From: Candidatus Zhuqueibacterota bacterium 4484_188
Lineage (GTDB): Bacteria; Calditrichota; Calditrichia; RBG-13-44-9
Assembly: GCA_002049825.1 (NCBI GenBank)
Contig: MVCZ01000058.1
Span: 1 to 18,254 of the forward strand
Direction: 5' to 3'
Length of the DNA stretch: 18,254 nt
Shown piece after piece: positions 8,390 through 14,825 of this stretch (position 1 is its first letter; every line of letters starts with the position of its first letter). The position numbers and the translations under genes are program-made. The notes below the pieces were generated by a model. The model was not told the DNA's origin and ran no database searches. It was given only the letters and a program-made list of their open reading frames with translations.

Positions 8390-9253
8390 TTAAAAACCGA
8401 GCTTAACTTTGCGGTACGTGTCGCGGTGACGGGCATCTATTCTGATCAGGACGTTCAGATTGTCCCGGTTTTTATCGAATTGAAGCAGTTTGGGAAGTTC
8501 CTGGAAGTGTGAATCCAGGAATCTTTTTAATGCCGCGCTGTTCGGGCGCTTGTTGTAAACCTTTTCCAGCCGCTTAACTACCCCTTTGGCAAATTTTCGT
8601 GCATACACGGGATTTTGTTTTTTCTCGACAAAATACAAACCCTCGTAATAGTAAAATTTCGCTTCGCGCAGCGCCACATGGTCTGCATCGGTGGTACGAA
8701 TCACCTGTTCCAACCTTTTTGTCCAGCCAAGCTGGTAGTTACTTAATTGTCCCTGGTTGGCGATATCCTGTGCTTTGTTATAAAAAGGAGTGCCGGCAAA
8801 TAGTTCGAAGGTGTCCATCTCGCCACCCAAAACCATGTTCATATAATAATCGACCAGCGAGAGAAGCGGCTCGAAAGACGTGCGGTAAAATTCGAATGCC
8901 TGGCTGGGAAAATAGGTGAACTCGCAAGCTTTGTCCCGAAAATTTTCCCCACTGGGTGAACTGATCAGAAATTGTCCCCGGTAAATTTTATCGGAACCGC
9001 GTGTAGAAAAGGTCTCCACAATGATTTGTAGATTGCCTTCCAAAATAATATCCTGGTTGTGGTCGCTCCATGTTGAGTTGTTAATGTAATTAGTCAACTT
9101 TTGCTCCAGGCCCTGCAAGTCTTCCCGATCGCGCGGCTGCAAACGTTCGGTATGTAATTTTACCTGAAAATTCAAAACCTGTGCATTTGTCAGGGTAAAC
9201 ATACCCAAGAGAAGCGTTAGTAATAAAATATGTATTCTGCATGAAATAATCAT
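8390..9253 (-). CDS. DUF4835 (PorD-like) exported protein
   Basis: The 287-residue protein carries a Sec signal peptide (cleavage likely after TNA, residue 24) followed directly by VLNFQVKLHTERLQ, the opening typical of DUF4835. Further family-like features are LTNYINNSTWSDHNQ, the central EFYRTSFEPLLSLVDYYMNMVLGGEMDTFELFAGTPFYNKAQ region (positions about 120-160), and a helical C-terminal part with LEKVYNKRPNSAAL. In Bacteroidota, DUF4835 proteins are annotated as PorD, linked to type IX secretion. That link is unproven here because no other type IX gene is in the window. The start ATG 9253 has GGAG five bases upstream, and a sigma70-like promoter lies 27 bases further up. The assignment rests on remembered family pattern, so a profile search is needed to confirm it. 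Confidence 0.72.
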   Translation of the reverse strand: MIISCRIHILLLTLLLGMFTLTNAQVLNFQVKLHTERLQPRDREDLQGLEQKLTNYINNSTWSDHNQDIILEGNLQIIVETFSTRGSDKIYRGQFLISSPSGENFRDKACEFTYFPSQAFEFYRTSFEPLLSLVDYYMNMVLGGEMDTFELFAGTPFYNKAQDIANQGQLSNYQLGWTKRLEQVIRTTDADHVALREAKFYYYEGLYFVEKKQNPVYARKFAKGVVKRLEKVYNKRPNSAALKRFLDSHFQELPKLLQFDKNRDNLNVLIRIDARHRDTYRKVKLGF

Positions 9254-9279
9254 GATTGCTCCGTTATCAAATCTGAATC

Positions 9280-9308
9280 AATTTAAGTGAATTCAAACAG
9301 GATTTCAA
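9280..9308 (-). promoter_or_regulatory. Putative sigma70-type promoter for the DUF4835-kinase pair
   Basis: On the minus strand TTGAAA (9303-9308) and TAAATT (9280-9285) are separated by 17 bases, and the start codon follows 27 bases after the -10 box. The match is four of six at -10 and five of six at -35. It is a sequence match only. Confidence 0.35.
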
Positions 9309-9367
9309 GGGTGAAAACGGGAAGCATGGAAAACAATGCTTGTAACAACTTACTGATTGGAGGGAAA

Positions 9368-9520
9368 GTCATTGCGACCCCCGCTTGCCGGGAGAAGTCT
9401 CTCTGCCGGCAGCGCCAGGCAGGCAATTTTATTTACAGTGATTAACAAATTCTTTAATTTGCAAGGATTGAAATGAGATTGGCGCGCTCCCGTTGGTCGC
9501 TCGTGGCATACCATAGGCAC
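9368..9520. repeat. Degenerate dispersed palindromic repeat (CATTGCGA type)
   Basis: The segment starts with GTCATTGCGA (9368-9377) and, on the opposite strand, contains GAGCGACC...GGGAGCGCG...CAATCTC (about 9474-9506). Both resemble the common intergenic repeat with the pattern GTCATTGCGAGCGA...GCAATCTC found in many bacterial genomes. Between them, TGCCGG and CCGGCA form further inverted pieces. The two arms are too diverged for an exact boundary. Confidence 0.35.
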
Positions 9521-9603
9521 AAGTAGCTATCCATACGGGGCAACGACTCGGTAACTTTATTCCCACCCGTGAGCAAGGTCTTAACAATACTTTCATAATC
9601 GAC

Positions 9604-9632
9604 TTGACAAATTATATAATAAATTGTATAAT
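9604..9632 (+). promoter_or_regulatory. Perfect-consensus sigma70 promoter
   Basis: TTGACA (9604-9609) and TATAAT (9627-9632) are both exact consensus boxes, separated by the optimal 17 bases. ATTATA (9611-9616) inside the spacer is an exact inverted copy of the -10 box, which could serve as an operator arm or be chance in AT-rich DNA. The nearest downstream genes are the small ORF at 9651 and the AgmX-like gene at 9812. Confidence 0.65.
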
Positions 9633-9650
9633 ATAAGAAAGAAATTGCTA

Positions 9651-9767
9651 ATGGAAGAGGAAAAATCAAAGGGAGTTGATTCGTTTTGTTTGAATAATCC
9701 CAAAATATATAATTCCTTGATCTGTATCACTACAAAAATCCGATTTTATTTTATTATTGGGAAGTGA
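9651..9767 (+). CDS. Small ORF, 38 codons, unknown
   Basis: It begins MEEEKSKGVDSFCLNN and ends FYFIIGK at TGA 9765-9767. It starts 18 bases after the perfect -10 box, so the leader would be very short, and there is only a weak A/G-rich stretch as ribosome site. It resembles no family I know. It could be a leader peptide, a small protein or a chance ORF in the 5' untranslated region of the gene at 9812. Confidence 0.18.
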   Translation: MEEEKSKGVDSFCLNNPKIYNSLICITTKIRFYFIIGK

Positions 9768-9811
9768 TCGAATGCCCTTAAAGACTGTGTTGGAAAATTA
9801 ATTAGAATAAT

Positions 9812-10714
9812 ATGAATCAAAGTTACGATTATAAGAAAGCTTTTTTTAGACGACCGGTATTTACCAGGGATAATTTTCGACTCTGGATTATTATCAGTAT
9901 AGTTGCTTTTTTCAGTACATTAGCAGTTTACTTTTTTGGTGATTGGGCAAGAAACCTGCCTACCCGAGTCATTTCCGAAAAGGTAAGACAGGATTATGTG
10001 CTTTTTCTTGTGAAAGAGCAGGCAAAAAATCTCGCCCGGAAAGATGTTCCCGGAATAGGGAAATCGGGTGGGACAAAAAATGTTGCCGAGTTCAAACCGG
10101 ACTATGTCATTCGCAAAGATAACCGTGTTCGAAATGCCGTTTCAAAGATACGAAAAAAAAGATCCTCTTATGCCCAGTGGTTGAAAGGTCAGGAAAAATC
10201 AAAAGGTCTTTACCGGAAATTGGTGTCCGGCGAAACAGGTGCGGTAGAAGCGATTACCGCCGCGCTTGATGGTGTCGCAGGATTTGCCGGGTTGCCCGAT
10301 TATTCATTCCGGCGAGAACGAAGCCTTACTTTGCGGAATGAAGAAAATTATCTTAAAGAATATGAGAAACCGATTCATATTTCCAAACCCGAAGTCTTTC
10401 ACTTTGCTTCGCAAAATGGAAACCGGAGCCTGGAAGAAACCACCGCCGTAATGAGTCTGAATGAACATGATGTGAAATATTGTATTGACAAATCAAAACG
10501 CTATGATCCCACCTTCACCGGCGACATTTTGGTTCGCTTTACCATCCACCCCAATGGATATGTAATTCCCTCCAGTATCAAAATAATTAAAAGTAATATT
10601 ACCGACATCAGGGTAATCCGGTGTATTAAGAAAAGCATTCGGCGTTGGCGGAATTTCCCCAGAATTGCTCTGGAAGAAGGTTCGTTTACTGTAACCCGGA
10701 AATACGTTTTTTAA
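9812..10714 (+). CDS. AgmX/PglI (TonB-like) C-terminal domain membrane protein
   Basis: The 300-residue protein has a short cytoplasmic N-terminus, one membrane segment at about residues 24-42 (LWIIISIVAFFSTLAVYFF) and a long basic, charged linker. The C-terminal module from about residue 222 has the pattern VKYCIDKSKRYDPTFTG, ILVRFTIHPNGYV, IRCIKKSIRRWRNFP. This is the TonB-related AgmX/PglI C-terminal domain, with two conserved Cys, the central NG turn and the W.NFP ending. Such proteins usually work with ExbB/ExbD-type proton-driven motors to move force or substrates across the envelope; none is nearby. The start ATG 9812 has only a weak ribosome site. Its end is 18 bases from the convergent mutase end. 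It is likely driven by the promoter at 9604-9632, with a leader of about 170 bases. Confidence in the fold is moderate; the specific function is unknown. Confidence 0.72.
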   Translation: MNQSYDYKKAFFRRPVFTRDNFRLWIIISIVAFFSTLAVYFFGDWARNLPTRVISEKVRQDYVLFLVKEQAKNLARKDVPGIGKSGGTKNVAEFKPDYVIRKDNRVRNAVSKIRKKRSSYAQWLKGQEKSKGLYRKLVSGETGAVEAITAALDGVAGFAGLPDYSFRRERSLTLRNEENYLKEYEKPIHISKPEVFHFASQNGNRSLEETTAVMSLNEHDVKYCIDKSKRYDPTFTGDILVRFTIHPNGYVIPSSIKIIKSNITDIRVIRCIKKSIRRWRNFPRIALEEGSFTVTRKYVF

Positions 10715-11102
10715 CTGGCGGGCATGTTCCCCTTAGAATGATTTTGACTCTTCGTATTCCCCGAACACTTCTTTCAGGGTGTTGACCATCTCACCCAAAG
10801 TGCAATAAGCTTTCGCACAGTCAACCAGCGCCGGCATTAGGTTTTGATTTTCCTCGGCGGCTTTTTTCAGTACTTGCAGTTTGGTGACAACTTCATTGTT
10901 ATTTCGCATTTTTCGTAAATCCTGCAAACGGTGCTTTTGTTCTTTTTCCACCCGTTCAGGGATGAGCAGAATCGGTATTTCGATTTTTTCGTCTTCGTCG
11001 ATAAATTCATTCACACCCACGATAATGCGTTCTTTTTTGTCAATCTCCTGTTGGTACACATAGGCGGATTTAGCAATTTCGGTCTGGAAAAAATTACTTT
11101 CG

Positions 11103-11160
11103 ATGGCAGGAATCACGCCGCCCAGGTCTTCATGGCAGGAATCACGCCGCCCAGGTCTTC
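11103..11160. repeat. 29-bp perfect tandem duplication in the mutase gene
   Basis: Bases 11103-11131 and 11132-11160 are identical and adjacent. The unit codes for the EDLGGVIPA region of the mutase. Because 29 is not a multiple of three, it shifts the frame between the main part and the last 127 codons. Confidence 0.95.
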
Positions 11161-11475
11161 TATTTTCCGGAAATATTCTTCCGCCTGTTTTTCGATCTTA
11201 TTGGTCAGGCTTTCCACGTAATAACTTCCGCCCAGCGGGTCGATGGTGTTTGCTACACCGGTTTCGTAGGCGATGATCTGCTGGGTGCGCAGGGCAATCA
11301 GCCGGCGGTTTGGGTGTGGAAGCGCAGCAGCCAGCTTCGCGGATTTTTCGCCCCGTATTTGTAGCGCATTTTCTTTGCCCAGATTCGCCGGGCTGCCCGG
11401 AACTTGGCAATCTCTTCGAAGAAATCGTTGTGGGAGTTGAAGAAAAAAGAAAACCGCGGCGCAAACCGGTCGATG

Positions 11476-11563
11476 TCCAGTCCCCGCTCCAGCGACGCTT
11501 CCACGTAGGCAAATCCATCTCCAGTCCCCGCTCCAGCGATGCTTCCACGTAGGCAAATCCATC
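11476..11563. repeat. 44-bp near-perfect tandem duplication in the mutase gene
   Basis: Bases 11476-11519 and 11520-11563 are adjacent copies with a single C/T difference (GCGACG against GCGATG). The unit codes for the DGFAYVEASLERGLD region and shifts the frame. Confidence 0.95.
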
Positions 11564-11596
11564 CGCAAGGGTGAACGCCAGTTCCTGTGCCGCGGT

Positions 11597-11690
11597 AGAA
11601 CCGGCTTCACGGATATGATAGCCGCTGATGCTGATGGTGTTCCAGAACCGGCTTCACGGATATGATAGCCGCTGATGCTGATGGTGTTCC
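11597..11690. repeat. 47-bp perfect tandem duplication in the mutase gene
   Basis: Bases 11597-11643 and 11644-11690 are identical and adjacent. The unit codes for NTISISGYHIREAGS of the mutase and shifts the frame. The three duplications in this gene add up to 120 bases, a multiple of three. Confidence 0.95.
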
Positions 11691-12429
11691 ATTGCGGCAC
11701 ATTCTTCGTGCAATACTCCACCATGTCCACGATAATCCGCATGGAAGGTCTTGGCGGGTAAATCCATTCCTTTTGTGCGATGTATTCCTTTAGAATATCG
11801 GCTTGCAGGGTGCCGCGCAGTTTCTCAAAAGGAACCCCTTGTTTTTCAGCTACCGCCAGGTAAAAAGCAAAAACCATCGCCGCGGGACCATTAATGGTCA
11901 TGGAAGTGCTTACCTGGTCCAAAGGAATATTTTGAAAAACAATTTCCATGTCTTTCAGGGAAGACACCGCTACTCCGCATTTGCCCACTTCGCCGATACT
12001 GAGCGGGTCGTCTGCATCCCGTCCCATCAGTGTTGGTAAATCAAATGCTACCGACAGACCGGTTTGACCATTTTTCAGCAAATATTTGAACCGCCGGTTG
12101 GTGTCCTCCGGCGTGCCAAACCCGGCAAACTGGCGCATGGTCCATAATCGCCCGCGGTACATATTGTAGTGAACGCCGCGGGTGTAGGGATATTCCCCCG
12201 GGTAACTCAGGTCTTTTTCATAATCAAAATTTTCCAGGTCGGCTGGTGTAGCGAGCGGTTCAACCGGTTCGGAAGAAACGGTCACAAATTTAAAATTCCG
12301 GTCTTTACTCTTGGCTTCTTTCCGGGCTAACCACTCGGCTTTGGATTTCTTTAATTTTTCCATCTCAGCAAACATAGGTCGCTCCTGATTTTTCTCTATG
12401 CGTCTTTTCCTTTTACTCTCTTTTAAGAA

Positions 12430-12458
12430 ATGATAATTAAATTGTGTAACTATTGCAA
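12430..12458 (-). promoter_or_regulatory. Putative sigma70 promoter of the mutase gene
   Basis: On the minus strand TTGCAA (12453-12458) and TATCAT (12430-12435) are 17 bases apart, followed by about 48 bases of leader with an AGGAG site before ATG 12375. Spacing is optimal, with two mismatches at -35 and one at -10. Confidence 0.45.
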
Positions 12459-12702
12459 TGAGTTTTTTGGATGGAGAATCTCAATAATGGGTTTGATTAA
12501 AGCATCTTTTGAATAATTTGTTTCTGCTGGTTTCAATGCCTGATTTATTACTCATTATTTTATGAAATAAGAAAAAACGGAACACCTTTTGTTCGTAGAT
12601 GGTTCGCGGTAAACTTCTGATAAACCCAGAAAAGAAACATCTTTTATTTTTATAAGAGTTTGACCCACTATAACAATTTATTAAAATTGAGAATTAAGAC
12701 TA

Positions 12703-12739
12703 TAAAACAAAAGCCGACTCAGCTCAAAGAAGTCGGCTT
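12703..12739 (-). terminator. Rho-independent terminator of the outer-membrane protein gene
   Basis: AAGCCGACT (12711-12719) and AGTCGGCTT (12731-12739) form a perfect 9-bp stem with an 11-base loop. Read on the minus strand it is followed by TTTTGTTTT. It lies about 125 bases past the stop of the gene at 12865. Confidence 0.85.
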
Positions 12740-12864
12740 GATAAATTTAGGAATCTTTTATAGCAGAAAAAAATAAATAACTATGAATAATCAAACATCC
12801 TATAATTTTTATAAACTGCTCAACAAAAAAGGGATGTTAAAACAAAGATTTAATGATGCGATAA

Positions 12865-13518
12865 TTATTGCCCCAATAAGATACCCAAATTAATATAAAT
12901 TACACTGTTCTTAATACTGTCTTCAGATTCTTTCCAGGTATTGGTTAGTCCCAATCCATACCGCCCTTCCACAAATGCACTCATGCTGCCAATGGGAAAT
13001 CCAATGCCAGCTCCAAAATTTAATGCAAATTCGAAAGATTTCATATGTTCCTTAACATCTGTATCAGCACTTACACCACTAACTTTAGCCCAAGCCTTTG
13101 CTGAAAGCAAAATTCCTATCTCAGGACCAAGTATTATATATGGTCTGGTGGTTCCTTGTCCGAATGGCACTTTAGCAAAGATAGGTATACTTAAATATGT
13201 ATATTTTCCCGCTCCTTCAAATTCATAGGATTGTCCCATCACACTCTCAGTCCCCTTAAATTTTACGCCTTTCATATTGTATAAAGCATTTACCTGGATA
13301 GCAAACGTGGGACTTACACAATATTCAAGAACCCCACCAACGCCAAAAGTCGTTCGCATTTTTTTGTCTACACCTTCCGGCGTTCCCTCATTTGTGTTTG
13401 CCAGATTAAGACCGCCCCGCACCCCAAATTTCATCGGGCTATCCTGCGAAAAACTAATATTACTTAATGATAATAGTAATAATGCAGTGACCATGATGCC
13501 TACTAGCTTTTTGCTCAT
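12865..13518 (-). CDS. Small outer-membrane beta-barrel protein (PorT/OMP_b-brl type)
   Basis: The 217-residue protein has a signal peptide (cleavage likely after SFS, residue 24) and then MKFGVRGGLNLANT, the usual first strand of the outer-membrane beta-barrel families common in FCB bacteria. Further strands include FGVGGVLEYCVSPTFAIQVNALYN, the TYLSIPIFAKVPF segment, PYIILGPEIGILLSA, FALNFGAGIGF and SAFVEGRYGLGLTN, ending INLGILLGQ. ATG 13518 is chosen over ATG 13530 because a perfect GGAGGT lies four bases before it and the upstream ATG overlaps that site. TATAAT on the minus strand (13533-13538) would give a very short leader. It sits in AT-rich DNA directly after the truncated ispG and ends before a strong terminator, so it may be a transferred or relocated single-gene unit. 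Function is unknown; its role is probably structural or a small pore. Confidence 0.85.
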   Translation of the reverse strand: MSKKLVGIMVTALLLLSLSNISFSQDSPMKFGVRGGLNLANTNEGTPEGVDKKMRTTFGVGGVLEYCVSPTFAIQVNALYNMKGVKFKGTESVMGQSYEFEGAGKYTYLSIPIFAKVPFGQGTTRPYIILGPEIGILLSAKAWAKVSGVSADTDVKEHMKSFEFALNFGAGIGFPIGSMSAFVEGRYGLGLTNTWKESEDSIKNSVIYINLGILLGQ

Positions 13519-13558
13519 AATTACCTCCATATATTATATTATGTGTTATGTAGTTGAA

Positions 13559-14530
13559 TTAAAGGATAATGATTTGAAATTCACAGTTACAAATCGATTG
13601 TACATAATATTTATTGCAGCCCATTAACGCCACGGTAATGTCTTTCGGCACATTCTGCAGGCGGGTTTCCAGTTCCTGCGCAATCCGGGTGAGGTCGGGT
13701 GTTTCCAGTCTGCCGCAGGTAGGGCAGCTTACCAGGGTGACACCGCCCCGGCGCAACCCCAGCGATTTCAGGATTTCTTTTCCTACCCGCACTTCCTCTG
13801 CCGGATCGCCGGTTAACGAAACCCGGATGGTATCGCCAATTCCCTCTGCCAGCAACGTGCCGATTCCTACCGCCGATTTAATGGTGCCGCTCCGGGAGGG
13901 TCCGGCTTCGGTAACGCCCAGGTGAAGCGGATAATCCACTTTCTGCGAAATCAGCCGGTACGCCTCGATCATCATTTTGGGGCTGGATGCTTTTAAAGAC
14001 AGCACCAGGTCAGTGAAACCGAAGTTTTCGCAGATTCCCACGTGGAAGAGGGCGCTTTCCACCATCGCCGGTGCAGTGGGGTGCCGGTATTTTTGCAATA
14101 TTTCTTTTTCGATTGAACCAGAGTTTACCCCGATTCGAATCGGCACTTTTCGCTCCCGGCAGGCTTTCAGCACAGACTCAATTCGTGAGCGGTTGCCGAT
14201 ATTCCCCGGGTTAATCCGGATTTTATGTACACCGGAATCCAGGGAAATAAGTGCCAGCCGGTAATTAAAATGAATATCTGCCACGATAGGAATATTCGTT
14301 TGAGCAACGATTTCTTTTAGCGCCCGGGCGGAGGTTTCGTCCGGCACTGCGCAGCGGACAATTTCGCAGCCCCCGGCGGCAAGCCGGCGAATCTGCTCCA
14401 CAGTGCTGTCGATATCCCGGGTTTTGGTTTTGGTCATGCTTTGCACCGGAATCGGCGCACCGCCACCAATCTGCACTTTTCCCACTTTTACCGGGCGTGT
14501 TTTTTTTCGTGAATAGCGGTTCTCGCTCAT
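13559..14530 (-). CDS. ispG: 4-hydroxy-3-methylbut-2-enyl-diphosphate synthase IspG, C-terminally truncated
   Basis: IspG is the [4Fe-4S] enzyme that reduces MEcPP to HMBPP in the MEP isoprenoid pathway. The 323 residues begin RYSRKKTRPVKVGKVQIGG and show PVQSMTKTKT, CEIVRCAVPD, PIVADIHFNYRLA, KIRINPGNIG, IRIGVNSGS, HLGVTEAG and GDPAEEV in the right order. Cluster ligands Cys269 and Cys272 (SCPTCGR) and Cys305 (ALMGC) are present. After Cys305 (codon 13618-13616) homology stops abruptly. The expected NGPGEA segment with the Glu ligand and about 40-50 residues are replaced by 18 unrelated, AT-rich codons. As written the enzyme should be inactive. The start ATG 14530 has AGGA seven bases upstream. 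It could be a pseudogene from rearrangement or a contig mis-join at about 13615. Elsewhere in the genome an intact copy or alternative pathway would be expected. Confidence 0.9.
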   Translation of the reverse strand: MSENRYSRKKTRPVKVGKVQIGGGAPIPVQSMTKTKTRDIDSTVEQIRRLAAGGCEIVRCAVPDETSARALKEIVAQTNIPIVADIHFNYRLALISLDSGVHKIRINPGNIGNRSRIESVLKACRERKVPIRIGVNSGSIEKEILQKYRHPTAPAMVESALFHVGICENFGFTDLVLSLKASSPKMMIEAYRLISQKVDYPLHLGVTEAGPSRSGTIKSAVGIGTLLAEGIGDTIRVSLTGDPAEEVRVGKEILKSLGLRRGGVTLVSCPTCGRLETPDLTRIAQELETRLQNVPKDITVALMGCNKYYVQSICNCEFQIIIL

Positions 14531-14693
14531 CTCAGGTTCCTGCTCCGGGGATTATGACATCACACTACCGGCTAAAGTTAATAAATTATGGTAAAAATCT
14601 GCATCTTTTTTTGTTTCACTTTTTTACCAATTAGAGATTTTTGCGATTCCTCACTTTAAATTTTGCCAGGTGTGTTAATTTTGCTCTCTTCGC

Positions 14694-14720
14694 TTTATTT
14701 TTTGAAGGCGAAAAAATAAA
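14694..14720. repeat. Perfect 10-bp A/T inverted repeat
   Basis: TTTATTTTTT (14694-14703) and AAAAAATAAA (14711-14720) pair perfectly around a 7-base GC-containing loop, in the 295-base gap between the divergent ispG and ahcY genes. It could be a regulatory stem or chance. A TTGACA at 14756-14761 has no good -10 partner, so I do not call a promoter. Confidence 0.4.
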
Positions 14721-14825
14721 ATTCCATTAGATAAGAAAGACAAATGTTTATACTTTTGACATTATTTATTAACGATAGACAGTGAGTTCAAGTTGAGAGA
14801 AATTATTGTAACGGAAGGAGAAATG

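Larger units (their letters stand above)
9254..9811. other. Intergenic region, 558 bases
   Basis: No convincing protein gene is seen on either strand. It holds the minus-strand promoter at 9280-9308, a small hairpin (AAGCAT 9322-9327 with ATGCTT 9336-9341), a degenerate dispersed-repeat segment (9368-9520), an inverted repeat CAAATT/AATTTG at 9446-9461, a strong plus-strand promoter (9604-9632) and one short candidate ORF (9651-9767). From 9550 on the DNA is clearly more AT-rich than the rest. Confidence 0.6.
10733..12375 (-). pseudogene. B12-dependent methylmalonyl-CoA mutase large subunit, disrupted
   Basis: The protein matches the ~530-residue catalytic subunit of the two-subunit mutase type; the separate B12-binding subunit is not in the window. 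Intact landmarks are YPYTRGVHYNMYRGRLWTM, GLSVAFDLPTLMGRD, TSMTINGPAAM, SMRIIVDMVEYC, NTISISGYHIREAG, FFFNSHNDFFEE, LRFHTQTAG, IALRTQQIIAYE and IDPLGGSYYVE. The start ATG 12375 has AGGAG six bases upstream. Three tandem duplications (47 bp at 11597-11690, 44 bp at 11476-11563, 29 bp at 11103-11160) each shift the frame. At about 11295 some 45-50 residues are missing between HTQTAG and IALRTQ, a span that normally carries the conserved GGTQSLHTN segment of the active site. The missing length must be 1 modulo 3 bases. As written no functional protein is made. Methylmalonyl-CoA is the best-guess substrate, but isobutyryl- or ethylmalonyl-CoA mutase cannot be excluded. Assembly error is a serious alternative. 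Confidence 0.88.
12376..12864. other. AT-rich intergenic region, 489 bases
   Basis: No gene is seen. It contains the putative mutase promoter (12430-12458) and the terminator of the outer-membrane protein gene (12703-12739). The rest is AT-rich sequence without repeats or ORFs that I can support, and no remnant of the missing ispG 3' end is found here. Confidence 0.6.

Noticed and set aside
9454..9669. Minus-strand ORF of 71 codons
   Set aside because: It runs across the dispersed repeat and the consensus promoter, has no ribosome site and no recognisable protein pattern.
14531..14825. SAH or SAM riboswitch upstream of ahcY
   Set aside because: Only an A/T inverted repeat is present; I find no conserved riboswitch core by eye. 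A covariance-model search would be decisive.
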